The notes under the pieces were generated by a model. That model saw nothing but the letters and a program-made list of their open reading frames with translations. It had not been told where the DNA came from and did not search any database. A stretch of DNA of 64,000 bases, from NCBI RefSeq assembly GCF_020216025.1, contig NZ_JAIWNC010000012.1:1-64000 (forward strand), read 5' to 3'. The translations under genes were made by a program, and so were the position numbers. The DNA comes from Jidongwangia harbinensis. GTDB lineage: Bacteria; Actinomycetota; Actinomycetes; Mycobacteriales; Micromonosporaceae. Positions 29,981 through 40,212 of this stretch are shown one piece after another. How positions within the stretch are numbered: position 1 is the first letter of the stretch; each line of letters opens with the position of its first letter.

Positions 29981-32900
29981 TCACGACGGTGACGGTGTCG
30001 GCTCCAGAAGAGGATCGTTACTGAGAACGGGATCCGGCGTCTCGCCCACCGGCCCCGGCGTGACCGGTTTGCCGCGCGGATCGGTGACCGCGTTCTGCAC
30101 CTTGATGCTGACCGTCGAGCCGACACACTTCTCCGGGTCCGCGGTGGGCACCACGCCGCTGGACGGCACAGCCGCCGGGTTCTGCGCGGCGACCGCGTCC
30201 ACCGCACACTGCGGCAGCCGCACCCACAGGTCCAGAGTGAACTCGTCACGCCGCCAGCAGGTGTACCGGCCGTCCGTGACCGGCTGCTCCGGGCACGCGG
30301 CGACCTGCCACGACTGCCAACCGGCGCCCTTGAGCGCGGTGGCGTACGCGTTGGCGGTCTCCTCGAACGGCCGCTCCGACTGGGCGGTACGTTCGCGGAA
30401 CCGGCACTCCAGGAAGCACCACCGGCTGCCGCTGCTGCGGTCGTCGACGTCGTTCGCCGCCCAGGACGGCACGTCGAGCGCGTCCAGCGAGTGGAAGACC
30501 GGGTCCCGGCTCACCGACCGGATGCCGAACAACAACGGCAGCAGGCCCAGCACCACCACGCTGAGCGACACCAGGGTCAGCACCCGCAGGCGGCGCTTGG
30601 CCCGCAACTGCCGGCGCAGCTGGGAACGGGCGCCGCGCAGGCCCCCCGCCTGGTCGGAGTCGTCCCGATCGGGGGCCGGGACCGGATCGGCGCCGGGTCG
30701 GACCACGGCCGGCGGCCGGGCCGGGGCGCCGGCGACACTCGCCCGGGCCACCCCGGTCGGGCCGTCGTCATGGATCGGGGGTACGGCCGCACCGGCGGCC
30801 CGGCCGGTCGCCGGAGTGCCGACCACGCGGCCGGACGGCGGTTCGACGGCGGCGCGGGCCGGGCCGGGCGGACGACCCGCATCGGCCGGGGGTGCGGCAG
30901 CGGAACCCGCGGCGGTTCGTGCCGTCGGACCGGCGCCGGGGCGAATCGGCGCCGAGGCACCGGCGCGGGCCGGAGATCCGGCGCCGGGACGGACCGGCGC
31001 CACGGCGCCCGGGCGGACCGTTCCGGTGCTGGACGCCCGGGACGACACGGGCCCGGACTGGTCGGTACCCGGCGGCGCGGCCGGTGGGCGGGCGCGGCCG
31101 GCCGGCTGACCGGGTCCGGGCGGGGCTGGCGCGGCGGCCCGGCCGGTGACGTCGCCCGGAAGGGGCCGTGCCGGGTCGCCCGGAAGTGGGCGAGCAGGAT
31201 CGCCCGGAAGTGGGCGAGCCGCGTCACCCGGCAGCGGGCGAGCAGGATCGCCCGGAAGTGGGCGAGCCGCGTCACCGGGAAGTGGGCGAGCCGGGTCGCC
31301 GGCCAGCGGGCGAGCCGGGTCGCCGGGTAGCGGGCGTGCGGGTGCCGGCGGGTTTAGCTGGCCGGGCGCCGGTGCGGCGGCCCGGGACGTCACCTCGCCG
31401 GTAGCGTGCCGGCTACGGCCGGTCACGTCGCCCGTGGGCGAGGGTCCGGCCGGCCGGATCGGCTGACTGACCGTCCCGGGTTGCCGCCGGGCCGGAGGCG
31501 GGGAACCTGGCTGGCCCACGCCGGGCTGAGTGCCGCCCGGCTGGCCGAAGCCCGGTGGGGTGACGCCGGGTGGGGTGACGCCGGGTGGGGTGACGCCGGG
31601 TGGGGCCGCGCCGGGCCGGACCGCGCCCGGGGGTGTCGTCCCTGGGTTCGGGGCACCCGCACGGCCGGGGTCGGTCGGGTCGGCGCCGGGCGGGACCGCG
31701 GCCGGCCGGACCTGTCCCCGCGTGGGGCGGCCACGCTGAGGCGCCTGCCGCGGCGGCGAACCCGGCTGTGCCGAACCGGTCACCTGGCCGGTGCCGGCAG
31801 CGCCGCCCGCTGCGCCCGGTCTGCCCGGCCGGGGCAGCCGGCCGCTGGCCCGGCCGGCGGGCGTCCCCGGGGCTTCGCCGGGACGTTGAATGACTCCGGA
31901 CGGGCTGTCCGCCATGGCTCCGGCCCGTCCCGGGACGGCCGGGGTGCGCGCACCCTGTCGACCCGGTACCACCGGTGGAACCACGGCGGCCGAGGCGCGT
32001 GCGGGCTGAGCAGGCCGGGCCGGGCCAGGCACGGCCGGCTGGCCCGGGACGGCGGGGTTCCGGCCGGGACGGCCCCGGCCCTGGGTACCGACGGGCCACC
32101 CGCCGGTACGGTCCTCCGCCGCATCCGGCGCGGCCGGGTCCCGGCCGGGACGGCCCCGGCCCTGGGTACCGACGGGCCACCCGCCGGTGCGGTCCTCGGC
32201 TGGGTCCGGAGCGGCCCGGCGGCCGGCGCCCGAGGTGGGCCGGGTGCCGCCGAGGCCGCCGCCCGGAATGGGCCCGGAGTGCTGACCGCCCGAAACCGGG
32301 GCACCCGGACCGGGCACCGCACGCTGACCACCGGGCACGGCATGCTGACCACCGGACGCCGCATGCTGCCCGCCCGGAACGTGCTGACCGCCCGATCCGT
32401 GCTGACCGCCCGGAACGTGCTGACCACCGGACCCGTACTGGCCGCCGGAGACATGCTGACCACCGGAAGCGTGCTGACCGCCGGAGACCGGCGCCGACGC
32501 GGGCCGGGAGTGCTGACCGCCGGAGATCGGCCGGGAGACCGGACCGGAGTACGGCCCGCCCGAGACCGGACCGGAGTGCTGACCGCCCGAGACCGGACGC
32601 GGCATCGGCCCGGAATGCTGGCCGCCCGGGGCGGGACCGGAATGCTGGCCGCCCGGGGCGGGACCGGAATGCTGGCCGCCCGGGGCCGGGGCGGAATGCT
32701 GGCCGCCCGGGGAGTGCTGGCCGTGGCGGCCGCCGTCGGTGTCGGGCCGGCCGTGCCGCCCGGTCCCCTCGTCGGCGTCGTCGGGTGCGGGCAGGCGGGC
32801 GCGCCGGCCGGTGGCACCGCCGCCGTACCGGTTCTCGGCGTCGTCCGGGTCGGGCCGGAAACGGCGACCGGTCCCCCGGCCGTCGGTGTCCCGCGTCGGC

Positions 32901-33970
32901 ACCTGGGCGTATTCGCCGCTGGCGTGCCGGCCGGTCGGGTAGTCGTCGGCCGGCGTGGGACGGGGCGGCTCGGCATGACGGGACGGCCCGTCCGCCGGCG
33001 CCGGGAAGCGGCCCGCGGGGACGCCCGCCGGCCCGGGCGGGGCGGCGTGCCCGGCCGGGCGTGGTGCGGCCGGATCGGCGGTGGGGGTGCCGTACTGGCC
33101 GGGTACCCGGCCGGTGCCACGCGGCGGCACGGCGGACGGCGGTACCTCGGGGGCGTTTCCGGTCAGCGGGACGGCCGACACCGGCCCGGACGGACCGTAG
33201 CGGCCGGGCGGGGCGGACACCGGGCCCGCGGAGGGGGTACCGCCGCGTCGGGCCGGCGGCGGGACGGACGGGGGCACGGCGGACGGCGGCACGGCGGACG
33301 GCGGACGGCCGGCCGGAGGTTGGCCGGAAGGCGGTTGGGCGGGCGGACCGGACACCGGCCGGCCGGCGCCGGGCGGGGGCGGCGCGACCGGCGGAATCCG
33401 GCCGCCGAATTGTCCGGAAGTCATCTGCCGACGACTCTGACCTGGCCCGGACCCGTCCGGCGCGACTCCGTCCGCGGGGCGGCGGCCGGGCGGCGGCGCG
33501 ACACCCTCCGACGGACGCCGGCCGGGCGGCGGCGCGACACCCTCCGACGGACGCCGGCCGGGCGGCGGCGCGACACCTTCGGACGGGCCCCGGCCGGGCG
33601 GCGGTGCCGCGCCCTCCGGGGAACGGCGGCCGCGGACCGGGGCGGCGGGCGGCGGCGTGGACGCACCGGGGCCTGCCGGGTCGGCGTTGCTCAGGTAGCC
33701 GGGCAGGTCGTCGTCGGGTTCCTCGTCCGGCCCGGGCGCCACCTTGCCGGACTTGCTGGCCCGGCCTTCGCCCGGTGTGCCCGGTCCGATCGCACCGCGT
33801 TGCTGCTTGGCGGTGCGCAGGTCGTCGAGCCAGCCGGTCTCCTCGGTGGGCACCACTTCGGGCTCGACCGGCTCCGGGCGGCCGCGGCCGAACAGCCGGC
33901 GACTCCGGCCGGTCTGCTCGCTGCGCTGGTCGGCGTCGTCGTCGGGCCGCTCGGCACCCCGCGGTGTCAC
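29981..33970 (-). CDS. 1,329-residue disordered protein with one membrane helix and a Cys-rich external domain
   Basis: I know no family for this protein. The first roughly 1,100 residues are Pro/Gly/Ala/Arg-rich and repetitive. Visible blocks are [12 protein letters not shown] units, about ten GGQHSGP-type units, GVTPP units and eight ARPLPGDP octapeptides. A basic stretch ([11 protein letters not shown]) precedes a single helix ([21 protein letters not shown], about 1,130-1,150). About 180 residues follow with six cysteines ([32 protein letters not shown]), suited to three disulfides outside the cell. The GTG start overlaps the rarA stop by 4 bases, implying coupled translation. Confidence 0.8.
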   Translation of the reverse strand: MTPRGAERPDDDADQRSEQTGRSRRLFGRGRPEPVEPEVVPTEETGWLDDLRTAKQQRGAIGPGTPGEGRASKSGKVAPGPDEEPDDDLPGYLSNADPAGPGASTPPPAAPVRGRRSPEGAAPPPGRGPSEGVAPPPGRRPSEGVAPPPGRRPSEGVAPPPGRRPADGVAPDGSGPGQSRRQMTSGQFGGRIPPVAPPPPGAGRPVSGPPAQPPSGQPPAGRPPSAVPPSAVPPSVPPPARRGGTPSAGPVSAPPGRYGPSGPVSAVPLTGNAPEVPPSAVPPRGTGRVPGQYGTPTADPAAPRPAGHAAPPGPAGVPAGRFPAPADGPSRHAEPPRPTPADDYPTGRHASGEYAQVPTRDTDGRGTGRRFRPDPDDAENRYGGGATGRRARLPAPDDADEGTGRHGRPDTDGGRHGQHSPGGQHSAPAPGGQHSGPAPGGQHSGPAPGGQHSGPMPRPVSGGQHSGPVSGGPYSGPVSRPISGGQHSRPASAPVSGGQHASGGQHVSGGQYGSGGQHVPGGQHGSGGQHVPGGQHAASGGQHAVPGGQRAVPGPGAPVSGGQHSGPIPGGGLGGTRPTSGAGRRAAPDPAEDRTGGWPVGTQGRGRPGRDPAAPDAAEDRTGGWPVGTQGRGRPGRNPAVPGQPAVPGPARPAQPARASAAVVPPVVPGRQGARTPAVPGRAGAMADSPSGVIQRPGEAPGTPAGRASGRLPRPGRPGAAGGAAGTGQVTGSAQPGSPPRQAPQRGRPTRGQVRPAAVPPGADPTDPGRAGAPNPGTTPPGAVRPGAAPPGVTPPGVTPPGVTPPGFGQPGGTQPGVGQPGSPPPARRQPGTVSQPIRPAGPSPTGDVTGRSRHATGEVTSRAAAPAPGQLNPPAPARPLPGDPARPLAGDPARPLPGDAARPLPGDPARPLPGDAARPLPGDPARPLPGDPARPLPGDVTGRAAAPAPPGPGQPAGRARPPAAPPGTDQSGPVSSRASSTGTVRPGAVAPVRPGAGSPARAGASAPIRPGAGPTARTAAGSAAAPPADAGRPPGPARAAVEPPSGRVVGTPATGRAAGAAVPPIHDDGPTGVARASVAGAPARPPAVVRPGADPVPAPDRDDSDQAGGLRGARSQLRRQLRAKRRLRVLTLVSLSVVVLGLLPLLFGIRSVSRDPVFHSLDALDVPSWAANDVDDRSSGSRWCFLECRFRERTAQSERPFEETANAYATALKGAGWQSWQVAACPEQPVTDGRYTCWRRDEFTLDLWVRLPQCAVDAVAAQNPAAVPSSGVVPTADPEKCVGSTVSIKVQNAVTDPRGKPVTPGPVGETPDPVLSNDPLLEPTPSPS
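31150..31345 (-). repeat. 24-bp in-frame array encoding ARPLPGDP octapeptides
   Basis: Eight to nine tandem 24-base units inside the giant RarA-linked gene encode ARPLPGDP or ARPLPGDA octapeptides. The unit is a multiple of three, so copy number can vary without a frameshift. Confidence 0.85.
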
Positions 33971-35757
33971 GGCTGTCCCTTCTCGGCGGTCTCGGCACCG
34001 CCGTCGTCCTGCCCTGCCCGGTCTCGGTCCGTCCTGTCCTGCTCAACCGCGCTGCCCGGCTCAACCTTGCCGTCCGGCGCAACCTTGCCGTCCGGCGCAA
34101 CCTTGCCGTCCGGCGCAACCACGCTGCCCGGCTCAACCACGCTGCCCGGCTCAACCACGCTGCCCGGCTCAACCACGCTGCCCGGCCCGGTCGCGCCGGG
34201 CGGCCCGGAGATGCGCGCCGCGTCCTCCGGGGCCGGGCCGTCCGGCCCGGAAGCAGCACCGGGCAGAGAGCCTACGGTCGATCGAGCCGTCCCGCCTTCG
34301 GCCGAAGGGCCGACGGGCGTACCCACGCCGGAACCGTGCCCGACCGCCCCCCGATCGCGTGCGACCGGGTCGGCACCGCGTGCCGCGGTGCCGCGGACGA
34401 TGCGCCGCAGCCGGGGCAGCCGGTCCACCACGGCACGCTCGGCGCCGTGGTCGGAGGGGTGGTAGTAGTCCGCGCCGACCAGGTCGTCGGGCGCGTACTG
34501 CTGGGTGACCACGCCGCGTGGGTCGTCGTGTGGGTAGCGGTAGCCCTTGCCGTGACCCAGGCCACGTGAGCCCGGATAGTGGGAGTCGCGCAGGTGGGCC
34601 GGCACCGCGCCGCCGCGGCCGGCGCGGACGTCGGCCATCGCGGCGCCGAGAGCGGTGGTGACGCTGTTCGACTTGGGCGCGGTGGCCAGGTGCACGACGG
34701 CCTGGGCCAGGTTCAGCTGGGCCTCGGGCAGGCCGACCTGCTGCACCGCCTGGGCCGCGGCGGTCGCCACCTGCAGCGCCTGCGGGTCGGCCATGCCGAC
34801 GTCCTCGCTGGCGAAGATCACGATGCGGCGGGCGATGAACCGGGCGTCCTCGCCGGCCACCAGCATGCGGGCCAGCCAGTGCAGCGCCGCGTCCGGGTCG
34901 GAGCCGCGCATGCTCTTGATGAACGCGCTGGTCACGTCGTAGTGGGCGTCGCCGTCGCGGTCGTAGCGCACGGCCGCGATGTCGACCGCCTTCTCCGCGG
35001 TGGCCAGGTCGATCTCGGCCACGCCCTGGGCGGCCGCGGACGACGCCGCCGCCTCCAGCGCGGTCAGTGCCTTGCGGACGTCGCCGCCGGCCAGGCGTAC
35101 CAGATGCTCCTCGGCCTCGGCGGCGAGCGTGACCGCGCCGCCCAGGCCGCGCGGATCGGCGACCGCGCGGCGGATCAGGGTGCGCACCGCGTCGGTGTCC
35201 AGGGACTGGAGGGTGAGCAGGACGCAGCGGGACAACAGCGGAGAGATGACCGAGAAGTACGGATTCTCCGTGGTCGCGGCGAGCAGCGTGACCGTGCGGT
35301 CCTCGACGGCCGCGAGCAGGGAGTCCTGCTGGGTCTTGCTGAACCGGTGCACCTCGTCGATGAACAGCACGGTGGGCGGCCCGCCGGCGCGGCGCTGGCG
35401 GCGGGCGGTCTCGATCACCGCGCGCACGTCCTTGACGCCGGCGGAGAGCGCCGACATGGCCACGAACTTACGGTCCGTAGCGGCGGCCACCAGATGAGCG
35501 ATGGTCGTCTTGCCGGTGCCGGGCGGTCCCCACAGGATCACCGACATCGGGGTGGCACCGGTGACGAGTTGCCGCAGCGGCGCGCCGGGCGCCAGCAGAT
35601 GCTTCTGGCCGACCAGCTCATCGATGCTGGCCGGGCGCATCCGGACGGGCAGCGGCGAGTCCGCGGAGGGCGCGGCGAAACCGGCGGACGGCCCGTCGGA
35701 CGTCGCCGTGGTGCCGACGCCGCCCGGCTGCAGGGGGAAGAGCCCGTCGAGTTCCAT
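33967..35757 (-). CDS. rarA: Replication-associated recombination protein A (RarA/MgsA)
   Basis: AAA+ ATPase that acts at stalled replication forks. The 596-residue product has Walker [17 protein letters not shown], Walker [16 protein letters not shown], sensor [11 protein letters not shown] and the C-terminal MgsA region [15 protein letters not shown] and [12 protein letters not shown]. Family members are about 430-450 residues. Here roughly 140 extra disordered C-terminal residues follow, including four GSVVEP-type and three APDGKV hexapeptides. The ATG at 35757 is the best start; the longer upstream frame overlaps the MFS gene. Confidence 0.93.
   Translation of the reverse strand: MELDGLFPLQPGGVGTTATSDGPSAGFAAPSADSPLPVRMRPASIDELVGQKHLLAPGAPLRQLVTGATPMSVILWGPPGTGKTTIAHLVAAATDRKFVAMSALSAGVKDVRAVIETARRQRRAGGPPTVLFIDEVHRFSKTQQDSLLAAVEDRTVTLLAATTENPYFSVISPLLSRCVLLTLQSLDTDAVRTLIRRAVADPRGLGGAVTLAAEAEEHLVRLAGGDVRKALTALEAAASSAAAQGVAEIDLATAEKAVDIAAVRYDRDGDAHYDVTSAFIKSMRGSDPDAALHWLARMLVAGEDARFIARRIVIFASEDVGMADPQALQVATAAAQAVQQVGLPEAQLNLAQAVVHLATAPKSNSVTTALGAAMADVRAGRGGAVPAHLRDSHYPGSRGLGHGKGYRYPHDDPRGVVTQQYAPDDLVGADYYHPSDHGAERAVVDRLPRLRRIVRGTAARGADPVARDRGAVGHGSGVGTPVGPSAEGGTARSTVGSLPGAASGPDGPAPEDAARISGPPGATGPGSVVEPGSVVEPGSVVEPGSVVAPDGKVAPDGKVAPDGKVEPGSAVEQDRTDRDRAGQDDGGAETAEKGQP
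34060..34190 (-). repeat. 18-bp in-frame repeats at the rarA 3' end
   Basis: Seven tandem 18-base units near the gene end encode three hexapeptides of the APDGKV type and four of the EPGSVV type. They sit in the disordered tail after the conserved RarA domains. Confidence 0.85.
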
Positions 35758-35830
35758 CAGCACCGAGAGTACCGGCCCGCCCTCGACTGCCGGAAATGCG
35801 GCGAAGGCGGGCCGGTGCCGGGTAGGCGCG

Positions 35831-36043
35831 TCAGCCGCGGCCCGGACGCCGTCCGTAGAAGCGCCGGCCGGAGCTGCCGTTGCCGGCCCGCGGGCCACTG
35901 CCCACGCCGGCCAGGTAGAGCGAGAGGAGCAGCAGGCCGAGGGAGGCGAACGTGGGGAAGTTGAACAGGTCGGTCGTCTGCACGTCGAGCAGATCGAGCA
36001 ACAGGTAGATGCCGAAGACGACGGCGGCGGCAATGGCGAGCAT
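35831..36043 (-). CDS. Small membrane protein, two predicted helices
   Basis: 70 residues from ATG 36043, which has GGAGG about 8 bases upstream. Helix 1 is [20 protein letters not shown], a short loop DLFNFPTF follows, then helix 2 [13 protein letters not shown] and a basic Gly/Arg-rich tail. No family recognised. It lies between the MFS gene and rarA. Confidence 0.65.
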   Translation of the reverse strand: MLAIAAAVVFGIYLLLDLLDVQTTDLFNFPTFASLGLLLLSLYLAGVGSGPRAGNGSSGRRFYGRRPGRG

Positions 36044-36083
36044 GTTGGTTCCTCCGGGGGGTGAGAGCGCTTGTGAAGTGCTG

Positions 36084-37361
36084 TTACCCCACCGCTGGCT
36101 GCGGCGAAACTCCATCCTGGAGCGCTCCCACCGGCGGCCGGTGCCGGCCCACCAGATACAGCGGCGCGGCCACGGCCAGGACGACCGCGCCGATCAGCAT
36201 CGCCCAGGCGGTGCCGGCCTGGGCGGCCACCGCGGTCAGCAGGACCAGACCGAGCGCGCTGCCGGGCTGGCCCACCATCGAGTTCAGCGACAGCAGGCTG
36301 GCCCGGTACGGCCCGTCGACCTGGCGGTGCAGCAGCCCGGAGTGCACCGGGTCGGCCGCGCCGTGCACGGCGTAGCAGAGCAGGAACGCGCCGATCACCC
36401 CGGCCGGCCCGGCGAACCACGCCATCCCGGCGACCGTGACGCCCTGGGCGAGGCGCAGGGCGAATCCGGTCCACGGCGCGCCGATCCGGCGGGTGAGCAG
36501 CGGAATCAGTGCGGCACCGGCGGCCGAGGCACCCCAGCCGGCGGACCCCACCGGCCCCATCAGCGCGGCCGCCCGTTCGGTGTCGCCGACCACCTCGGCG
36601 AGGCGGACCGGCATCAGGGTTTCGAACGTGGTCATGCCGAAGCCCCAGAACAGTTCGACGGTGATCAGCGCGGCGATCACCCGGGAGCGGCGGACCAGCC
36701 GGAGCGCGCCGCCGATCGCGGCGGGCACACCGCGCGCCGAGGCGATCAGCGCGGCCGGTCCGCGGGCCGCACGCGGTTCGGCCATCAGCGCCGCCACCGC
36801 CACCAGCAGGGCCAGCTGGACGCCGACCGCGACCAGGACCGGAAGCGTCAGCGCGGACACCGGCCCGGCCGGGCCGAGCGCCACGACGCCGCCGGCCAGC
36901 AGCGCGCCCCCGGCGATCGCGAGACCGGCCACCACGCCGCTGCGGCTGAGCCCGGTCTCGATGTCGGCCCCGGCGTCGGCGGCCAGCGCCTGGTCGACGT
37001 ACCAGGCCTCCAGCGGGCCGCTGTCCAGTGCCCGGTGCACGCCCTGGAGCAGGAAGACCGCCATGAACAGCGCGACCGTGTCGGCGACCCCGAGCAGGGC
37101 GAGCGCGGCCAGGTTGACCGCACCGGCGAGCAGCAGCACGGGCCGCCGGCCGATCGCGTCGGACAGGCCCCCGGTGGGCAGTTCCAGGACCAGGACCGTG
37201 ATTCCCTGTACGGCCGCCGCCAGCCCGACCTGCGCGATGGTGAGCCCGCGCTCCAGCGGCAGCAGCACGTACACCGGGATCATCAGGCCGACCGGGAACC
37301 ACCGCAGGCCGAGCAGGAACAGGAACCGGCGCTGCACCTGGACCGGAGTGAGAACCGTCAC
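36084..37361 (-). CDS. MFS transporter
   Basis: 425-residue major facilitator with about 12 hydrophobic helices. The first-loop motif is [20 protein letters not shown] (residues about 60-80). Substrate unknown; drug efflux is a common role of such proteins. It overlaps the ArsR-type regulator by 4 bases, so the pair forms a regulator-transporter operon controlled by the palindrome at 37937-37960. Confidence 0.88.
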   Translation of the reverse strand: MTVLTPVQVQRRFLFLLGLRWFPVGLMIPVYVLLPLERGLTIAQVGLAAAVQGITVLVLELPTGGLSDAIGRRPVLLLAGAVNLAALALLGVADTVALFMAVFLLQGVHRALDSGPLEAWYVDQALAADAGADIETGLSRSGVVAGLAIAGGALLAGGVVALGPAGPVSALTLPVLVAVGVQLALLVAVAALMAEPRAARGPAALIASARGVPAAIGGALRLVRRSRVIAALITVELFWGFGMTTFETLMPVRLAEVVGDTERAAALMGPVGSAGWGASAAGAALIPLLTRRIGAPWTGFALRLAQGVTVAGMAWFAGPAGVIGAFLLCYAVHGAADPVHSGLLHRQVDGPYRASLLSLNSMVGQPGSALGLVLLTAVAAQAGTAWAMLIGAVVLAVAAPLYLVGRHRPPVGALQDGVSPQPAVG

Positions 37362-37930
37362 GACGGACCCACCCGGGGCACGCCGTACAGATAGAGCTGG
37401 ACCTGCCGGGCGTCGGGTGCCGGCGCCGCGGCGGTCTCCCGCCGGTGCCGCTCGATCACCTCGTCCAGCTCACCGATGAGCCGGCCCAGCTGACCGGCGT
37501 TCAGGTGCAGGACGTAGTCCGAGAAGTCGGTCGCCTCCTGCCACTCCACCGGCTCGTTCTCCTCCGCGCGGTGCCAGTCCTCGACCAGATCGGCGAGCCG
37601 GCGCACGCCGTAGGAGTTGAGCCAGTCGGCCGCGGCCATGGCGTCCTCGTCGCCGGCGTACGCGCTGCGCCGCCAGCTGCTCACGTCGTGCGCGGAGCGC
37701 CACCAGCGCTCCCGGCCGCGCCCCGGGCGGTCCTCCTCGACCAGGCCGACGTCGGCGAGCTGGCGCAGGTGGTAGCTGGTGGCGCCGGTGTTGGTGCCGA
37801 GCGCCCCGGCCAGCCCGGTGGCGGTGGCCGGCCCGTCGAGCCGCAGCTGGGCGAGCAGCCGGGCCCGCAGCGGATGGGCCAGGATGCGGATCTGCCGCGC
37901 GTTCAACTCGACGTGCCGGAGTTCCGCCAT
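37358..37930 (-). CDS. ArsR-like winged-helix regulator
   Basis: 190 residues from ATG 37930. An N-terminal winged helix ([49 protein letters not shown]) matches ArsR-type regulators. The C-terminal half is helical and lacks an obvious cysteine metal site, so the inducer is probably organic. It is expressed from a promoter covered by its presumed operator and is predicted to be leaderless. The in-frame extension upstream would cover that operator and is rejected. Confidence 0.88.
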   Translation of the reverse strand: MAELRHVELNARQIRILAHPLRARLLAQLRLDGPATATGLAGALGTNTGATSYHLRQLADVGLVEEDRPGRGRERWWRSAHDVSSWRRSAYAGDEDAMAAADWLNSYGVRRLADLVEDWHRAEENEPVEWQEATDFSDYVLHLNAGQLGRLIGELDEVIERHRRETAAAPAPDARQVQLYLYGVPRVGPS

Positions 37931-37964
37931 GCATCCACAATATCTGTGCACAGAAATTGTGCAA
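37931..37964. promoter_or_regulatory. Operator and leaderless promoter of the ArsR-MFS operon
   Basis: ACAATATCTGTG / CACAGAAATTGT (37937-37960) form a 24-bp palindrome with one mismatched pair. On the minus strand TTGCAC (37964-37959) and TATTGT (37942-37937) are -35 and -10 boxes 16 bases apart, with the -10 box ending 6 bases before the ATG. The operator therefore lies squarely across the promoter. The divergent acetyltransferase gene begins 28 bases to the right. Confidence 0.78.
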
Positions 37965-37988
37965 GGTATCTCTGGATAGCATCGGACG

Positions 37989-38462
37989 ATGATCGAGGCA
38001 CGACCGGCCGGGCCGGCGGACGCGGACGAGATCATGCGCCTGCGCGGCGTGATGATCGGCAGCATGACCGGCGGCCACCCGGTCACCGGCGACTGGCAGC
38101 AGGCCGGCGCGGACGTGGTGCGCCGGCTCCTGACCGGCCCCGACCCGGCGGTCGCCGCCTTCGTGGTGGACCGCCCGGACGGCGACGGACTCGCGGCGTG
38201 CGTGGTCGGGCAGATCGATCAGCGACTGCCGGGTCCGCGCGATCCGACCGGACTGCGGGGGTACGTCTACAACGTGGCCACCGACGCCGCCTACCGCCGC
38301 CGCGGCTACTCCCGGGCCTGCATGCGGGCGCTGCTGGACTGGTTCGGCACCCGCGGCGTCGGCACCGTCGACCTGCGCGCCTCGGCGGACGGCGAGCCGC
38401 TGTACGCATCGCTCGGCTTCGTCCGTACCCCCGACCCGGCGATGCGCCGCGTCGCCCCTTGA
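37989..38462 (+). CDS. GNAT family N-acetyltransferase
   Basis: 157 residues. The acetyl-CoA-binding segment is VYNVATDAAYRRRGYSRACMRALLDW (residues about 92-117), with the RxxGY/S pyrophosphate loop, and a late YASLGFVRTPDPAM. Substrate unknown. It diverges from the ArsR-type regulator and may share its operator. Confidence 0.85.
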   Translation: MIEARPAGPADADEIMRLRGVMIGSMTGGHPVTGDWQQAGADVVRRLLTGPDPAVAAFVVDRPDGDGLAACVVGQIDQRLPGPRDPTGLRGYVYNVATDAAYRRRGYSRACMRALLDWFGTRGVGTVDLRASADGEPLYASLGFVRTPDPAMRRVAP

Positions 38463-38495
38463 CCTCGACCAGGCTTCAGGTTGCACGCTGCCCGA

Positions 38496-39590
38496 ATGAC
38501 CGACGGGATTCTGGACGAGGCGCTGGAACGGCTACGCGACACCGGCCCGGAACGCCACGGCTGGCTGTCCAACCACGCACCGATGGCGGCCGAGGCCCTG
38601 GTGCGGCACGGCCACGGCACGGACGTGCACCGCTTCCTCGACGACTACGCACACCGGCTGGAGGAGGCACCCCGCGGCATCGCCCCGATCGCGCCGGACG
38701 AATGGCGCGACCCGCTCGGCGACCCGACACGCACCGGCGACTGGATCGCCTTCTTCGACCGGGCGGTCCGCGACCGGCCGTGGACCGACGTGCTGACCGA
38801 GTGGTGGCCGCGCCTGCTGCCCGGCATCGCGGCCGGCGCCACGCACGGCGTGATCCGGGTCGGGCATGCGGTCCGGGCCCTGCGCGCCCAGGAGACCCGG
38901 CCGCGGATCGCCGAACTCGGCCGCGGACTCGCCTACTGGGCGGCCCGCTGGCAACCACTCGCCCCGGCCGGCGCCGGTCCGTACCGCCGGTCGGACCCCC
39001 GGGCCGCGCTGGACGCCGTGCCCCGCGTACCCGATCAGCGGTTCGGCATCCGGAACCGCCTGGCGCAACTCGCCGACCTGCCCGGCCCACCGCGGACCGC
39101 GGCCGACGGGTCCGCGGCGCAGGGCCTGGCGGAGATCGTCGAGGCCGCGGTGCTCCGGCATCACACGCGCGGGTACGGCAGTCCGGTGATGCTGGTGCAC
39201 GCCGCGACGGCACCCGCCGCGGTCCTACGCGCCCTGCCGTCCCTGCCCGCCGCGCTGCACGCATCCGGTCTGGCCGCCGGATGGGCGGCCGCCGCCGCGG
39301 TGACCGCCGCCTACTCCCCCGCCGAGGCCCACCCGCCGGCCCGGCCCGGCGATCCGGCGGACCCGGCGACCAGCACAGACCGGGCGGCGCGTCCCGGCGA
39401 CCCGGCGACCAGCACGGACCGGGCGGCGCGTCCCGGCGACCCGGCGTCCAGCATGGACCGGGCGGCGCGTTCCGGCGACCCGCACGCGATCAAGTTCGCC
39501 GACGCGGCCGTGGAGGCGTACCGGCGGCACGCCGACCCGGCGCTGCTCGCCGCCGCCGACCACGCCACCACGCTGATCGCGGCGGACTGA
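38496..39590 (+). CDS. Questin oxidase-like protein (DUF4243)
   Basis: 364 residues. The family pattern is clear: HGWLSNHAPMAAEALVRHGHG near residue 18, DYAHRLEEAP, and WWPRLLPGIAAGATHGVIRVGHAVRAL near residues 105-131. Fungal questin oxidase is a Baeyer-Villiger-type enzyme; the bacterial role is unknown. An in-frame repeat of PGDPATSTDRAAR interrupts the C-terminal part. The 3' end is 3 bases from the convergent GyrI-like gene. Confidence 0.82.
   Translation: MTDGILDEALERLRDTGPERHGWLSNHAPMAAEALVRHGHGTDVHRFLDDYAHRLEEAPRGIAPIAPDEWRDPLGDPTRTGDWIAFFDRAVRDRPWTDVLTEWWPRLLPGIAAGATHGVIRVGHAVRALRAQETRPRIAELGRGLAYWAARWQPLAPAGAGPYRRSDPRAALDAVPRVPDQRFGIRNRLAQLADLPGPPRTAADGSAAQGLAEIVEAAVLRHHTRGYGSPVMLVHAATAPAAVLRALPSLPAALHASGLAAGWAAAAAVTAAYSPAEAHPPARPGDPADPATSTDRAARPGDPATSTDRAARPGDPASSMDRAARSGDPHAIKFADAAVEAYRRHADPALLAAADHATTLIAAD
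39347..39480 (+). repeat. 39-bp in-frame repeat in the questin oxidase-like gene
   Basis: Three adjacent 39-base units, plus flanking partial units, encode PGDPATSTDRAAR-type peptides near the protein C-terminus. They interrupt a conserved alanine-rich segment and look like a recent minisatellite insertion that kept the frame. Confidence 0.85.
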
Positions 39591-39593
39591 CCG

Positions 39594-40082
39594 TCAGTCC
39601 GCCAGGCGGAACAACAGCACGGTCTCCCACTTGTGCATGTCCGGCTGCTCGGCCGGGTTCGTCATCAGCATCTCCAGGCGGCAGCCCCAGACCTCGCCCT
39701 CCAGCGTCTGCGTCACGTCGAACGCGAGGCCGTGGTCCCGCCCCCAGTCCAGCAGCCGGGCGGTGACCGCCATCAGCTCGTCCGGATGCCCGACGTGGGT
39801 GACCGTGGCGTACCGTCCGGCGGGCAGCGTGTCGGTGAACGTGGGCTCCGCCACGTCGACCGGCCCGCCCACCGGAATGCCCGCCTCGACCACCAGCTCG
39901 GCCGACATGTCGATCACCCGGTACCGGAAGAACGGCGGCCCGACGATCGGCGCACCGCGCTCCGCCAGCCAGCCGAACATCGTCGGCAGGTGGTCGGCGA
40001 CCGTAGCGAACTCCGTCATGGTGATCGTTTCGCGCCGCCCCACATAGGGCTGTTCGGCGCGCTGGACCACGGTCGGCTCCAT
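39594..40082 (-). CDS. GyrI-like / AraC effector-binding domain protein
   Basis: 162 residues from ATG 40082. The fold elements MEPTVVQRAEQPYVGRRETI, the acidic FTDTLPAGRYATVTHVGHPDEL and the C-terminal EGEVWGCRLEMLMTNPAEQPD match stand-alone GyrI-like small-molecule-binding proteins. No DNA-binding domain is present. It may bind a cationic or amphipathic ligand; role unknown. Confidence 0.8.
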   Translation of the reverse strand: MEPTVVQRAEQPYVGRRETITMTEFATVADHLPTMFGWLAERGAPIVGPPFFRYRVIDMSAELVVEAGIPVGGPVDVAEPTFTDTLPAGRYATVTHVGHPDELMAVTARLLDWGRDHGLAFDVTQTLEGEVWGCRLEMLMTNPAEQPDMHKWETVLLFRLAD

Positions 40083-40212
40083 GGCCGCCTCCGCTTCCAC
40101 ATCCGATGCACACGTCAGAAAGGGCAGAAACGGATCCGCGACTCTGCGGCCGCCGCTCACCGGTCAAATCGTACCGGCCGAATCGCCGCAGTCCAGGCAC
40201 CGGCGGAGTGGA

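Noticed and set aside
29981-33970. Giant low-complexity frame as a mere high-GC artefact
   Set aside because: I kept it as a gene because its GTG overlaps the rarA stop and its C-terminal part has a clear membrane helix and an ordered Cys-rich domain. Plus-strand frames across the same bases lack such features.
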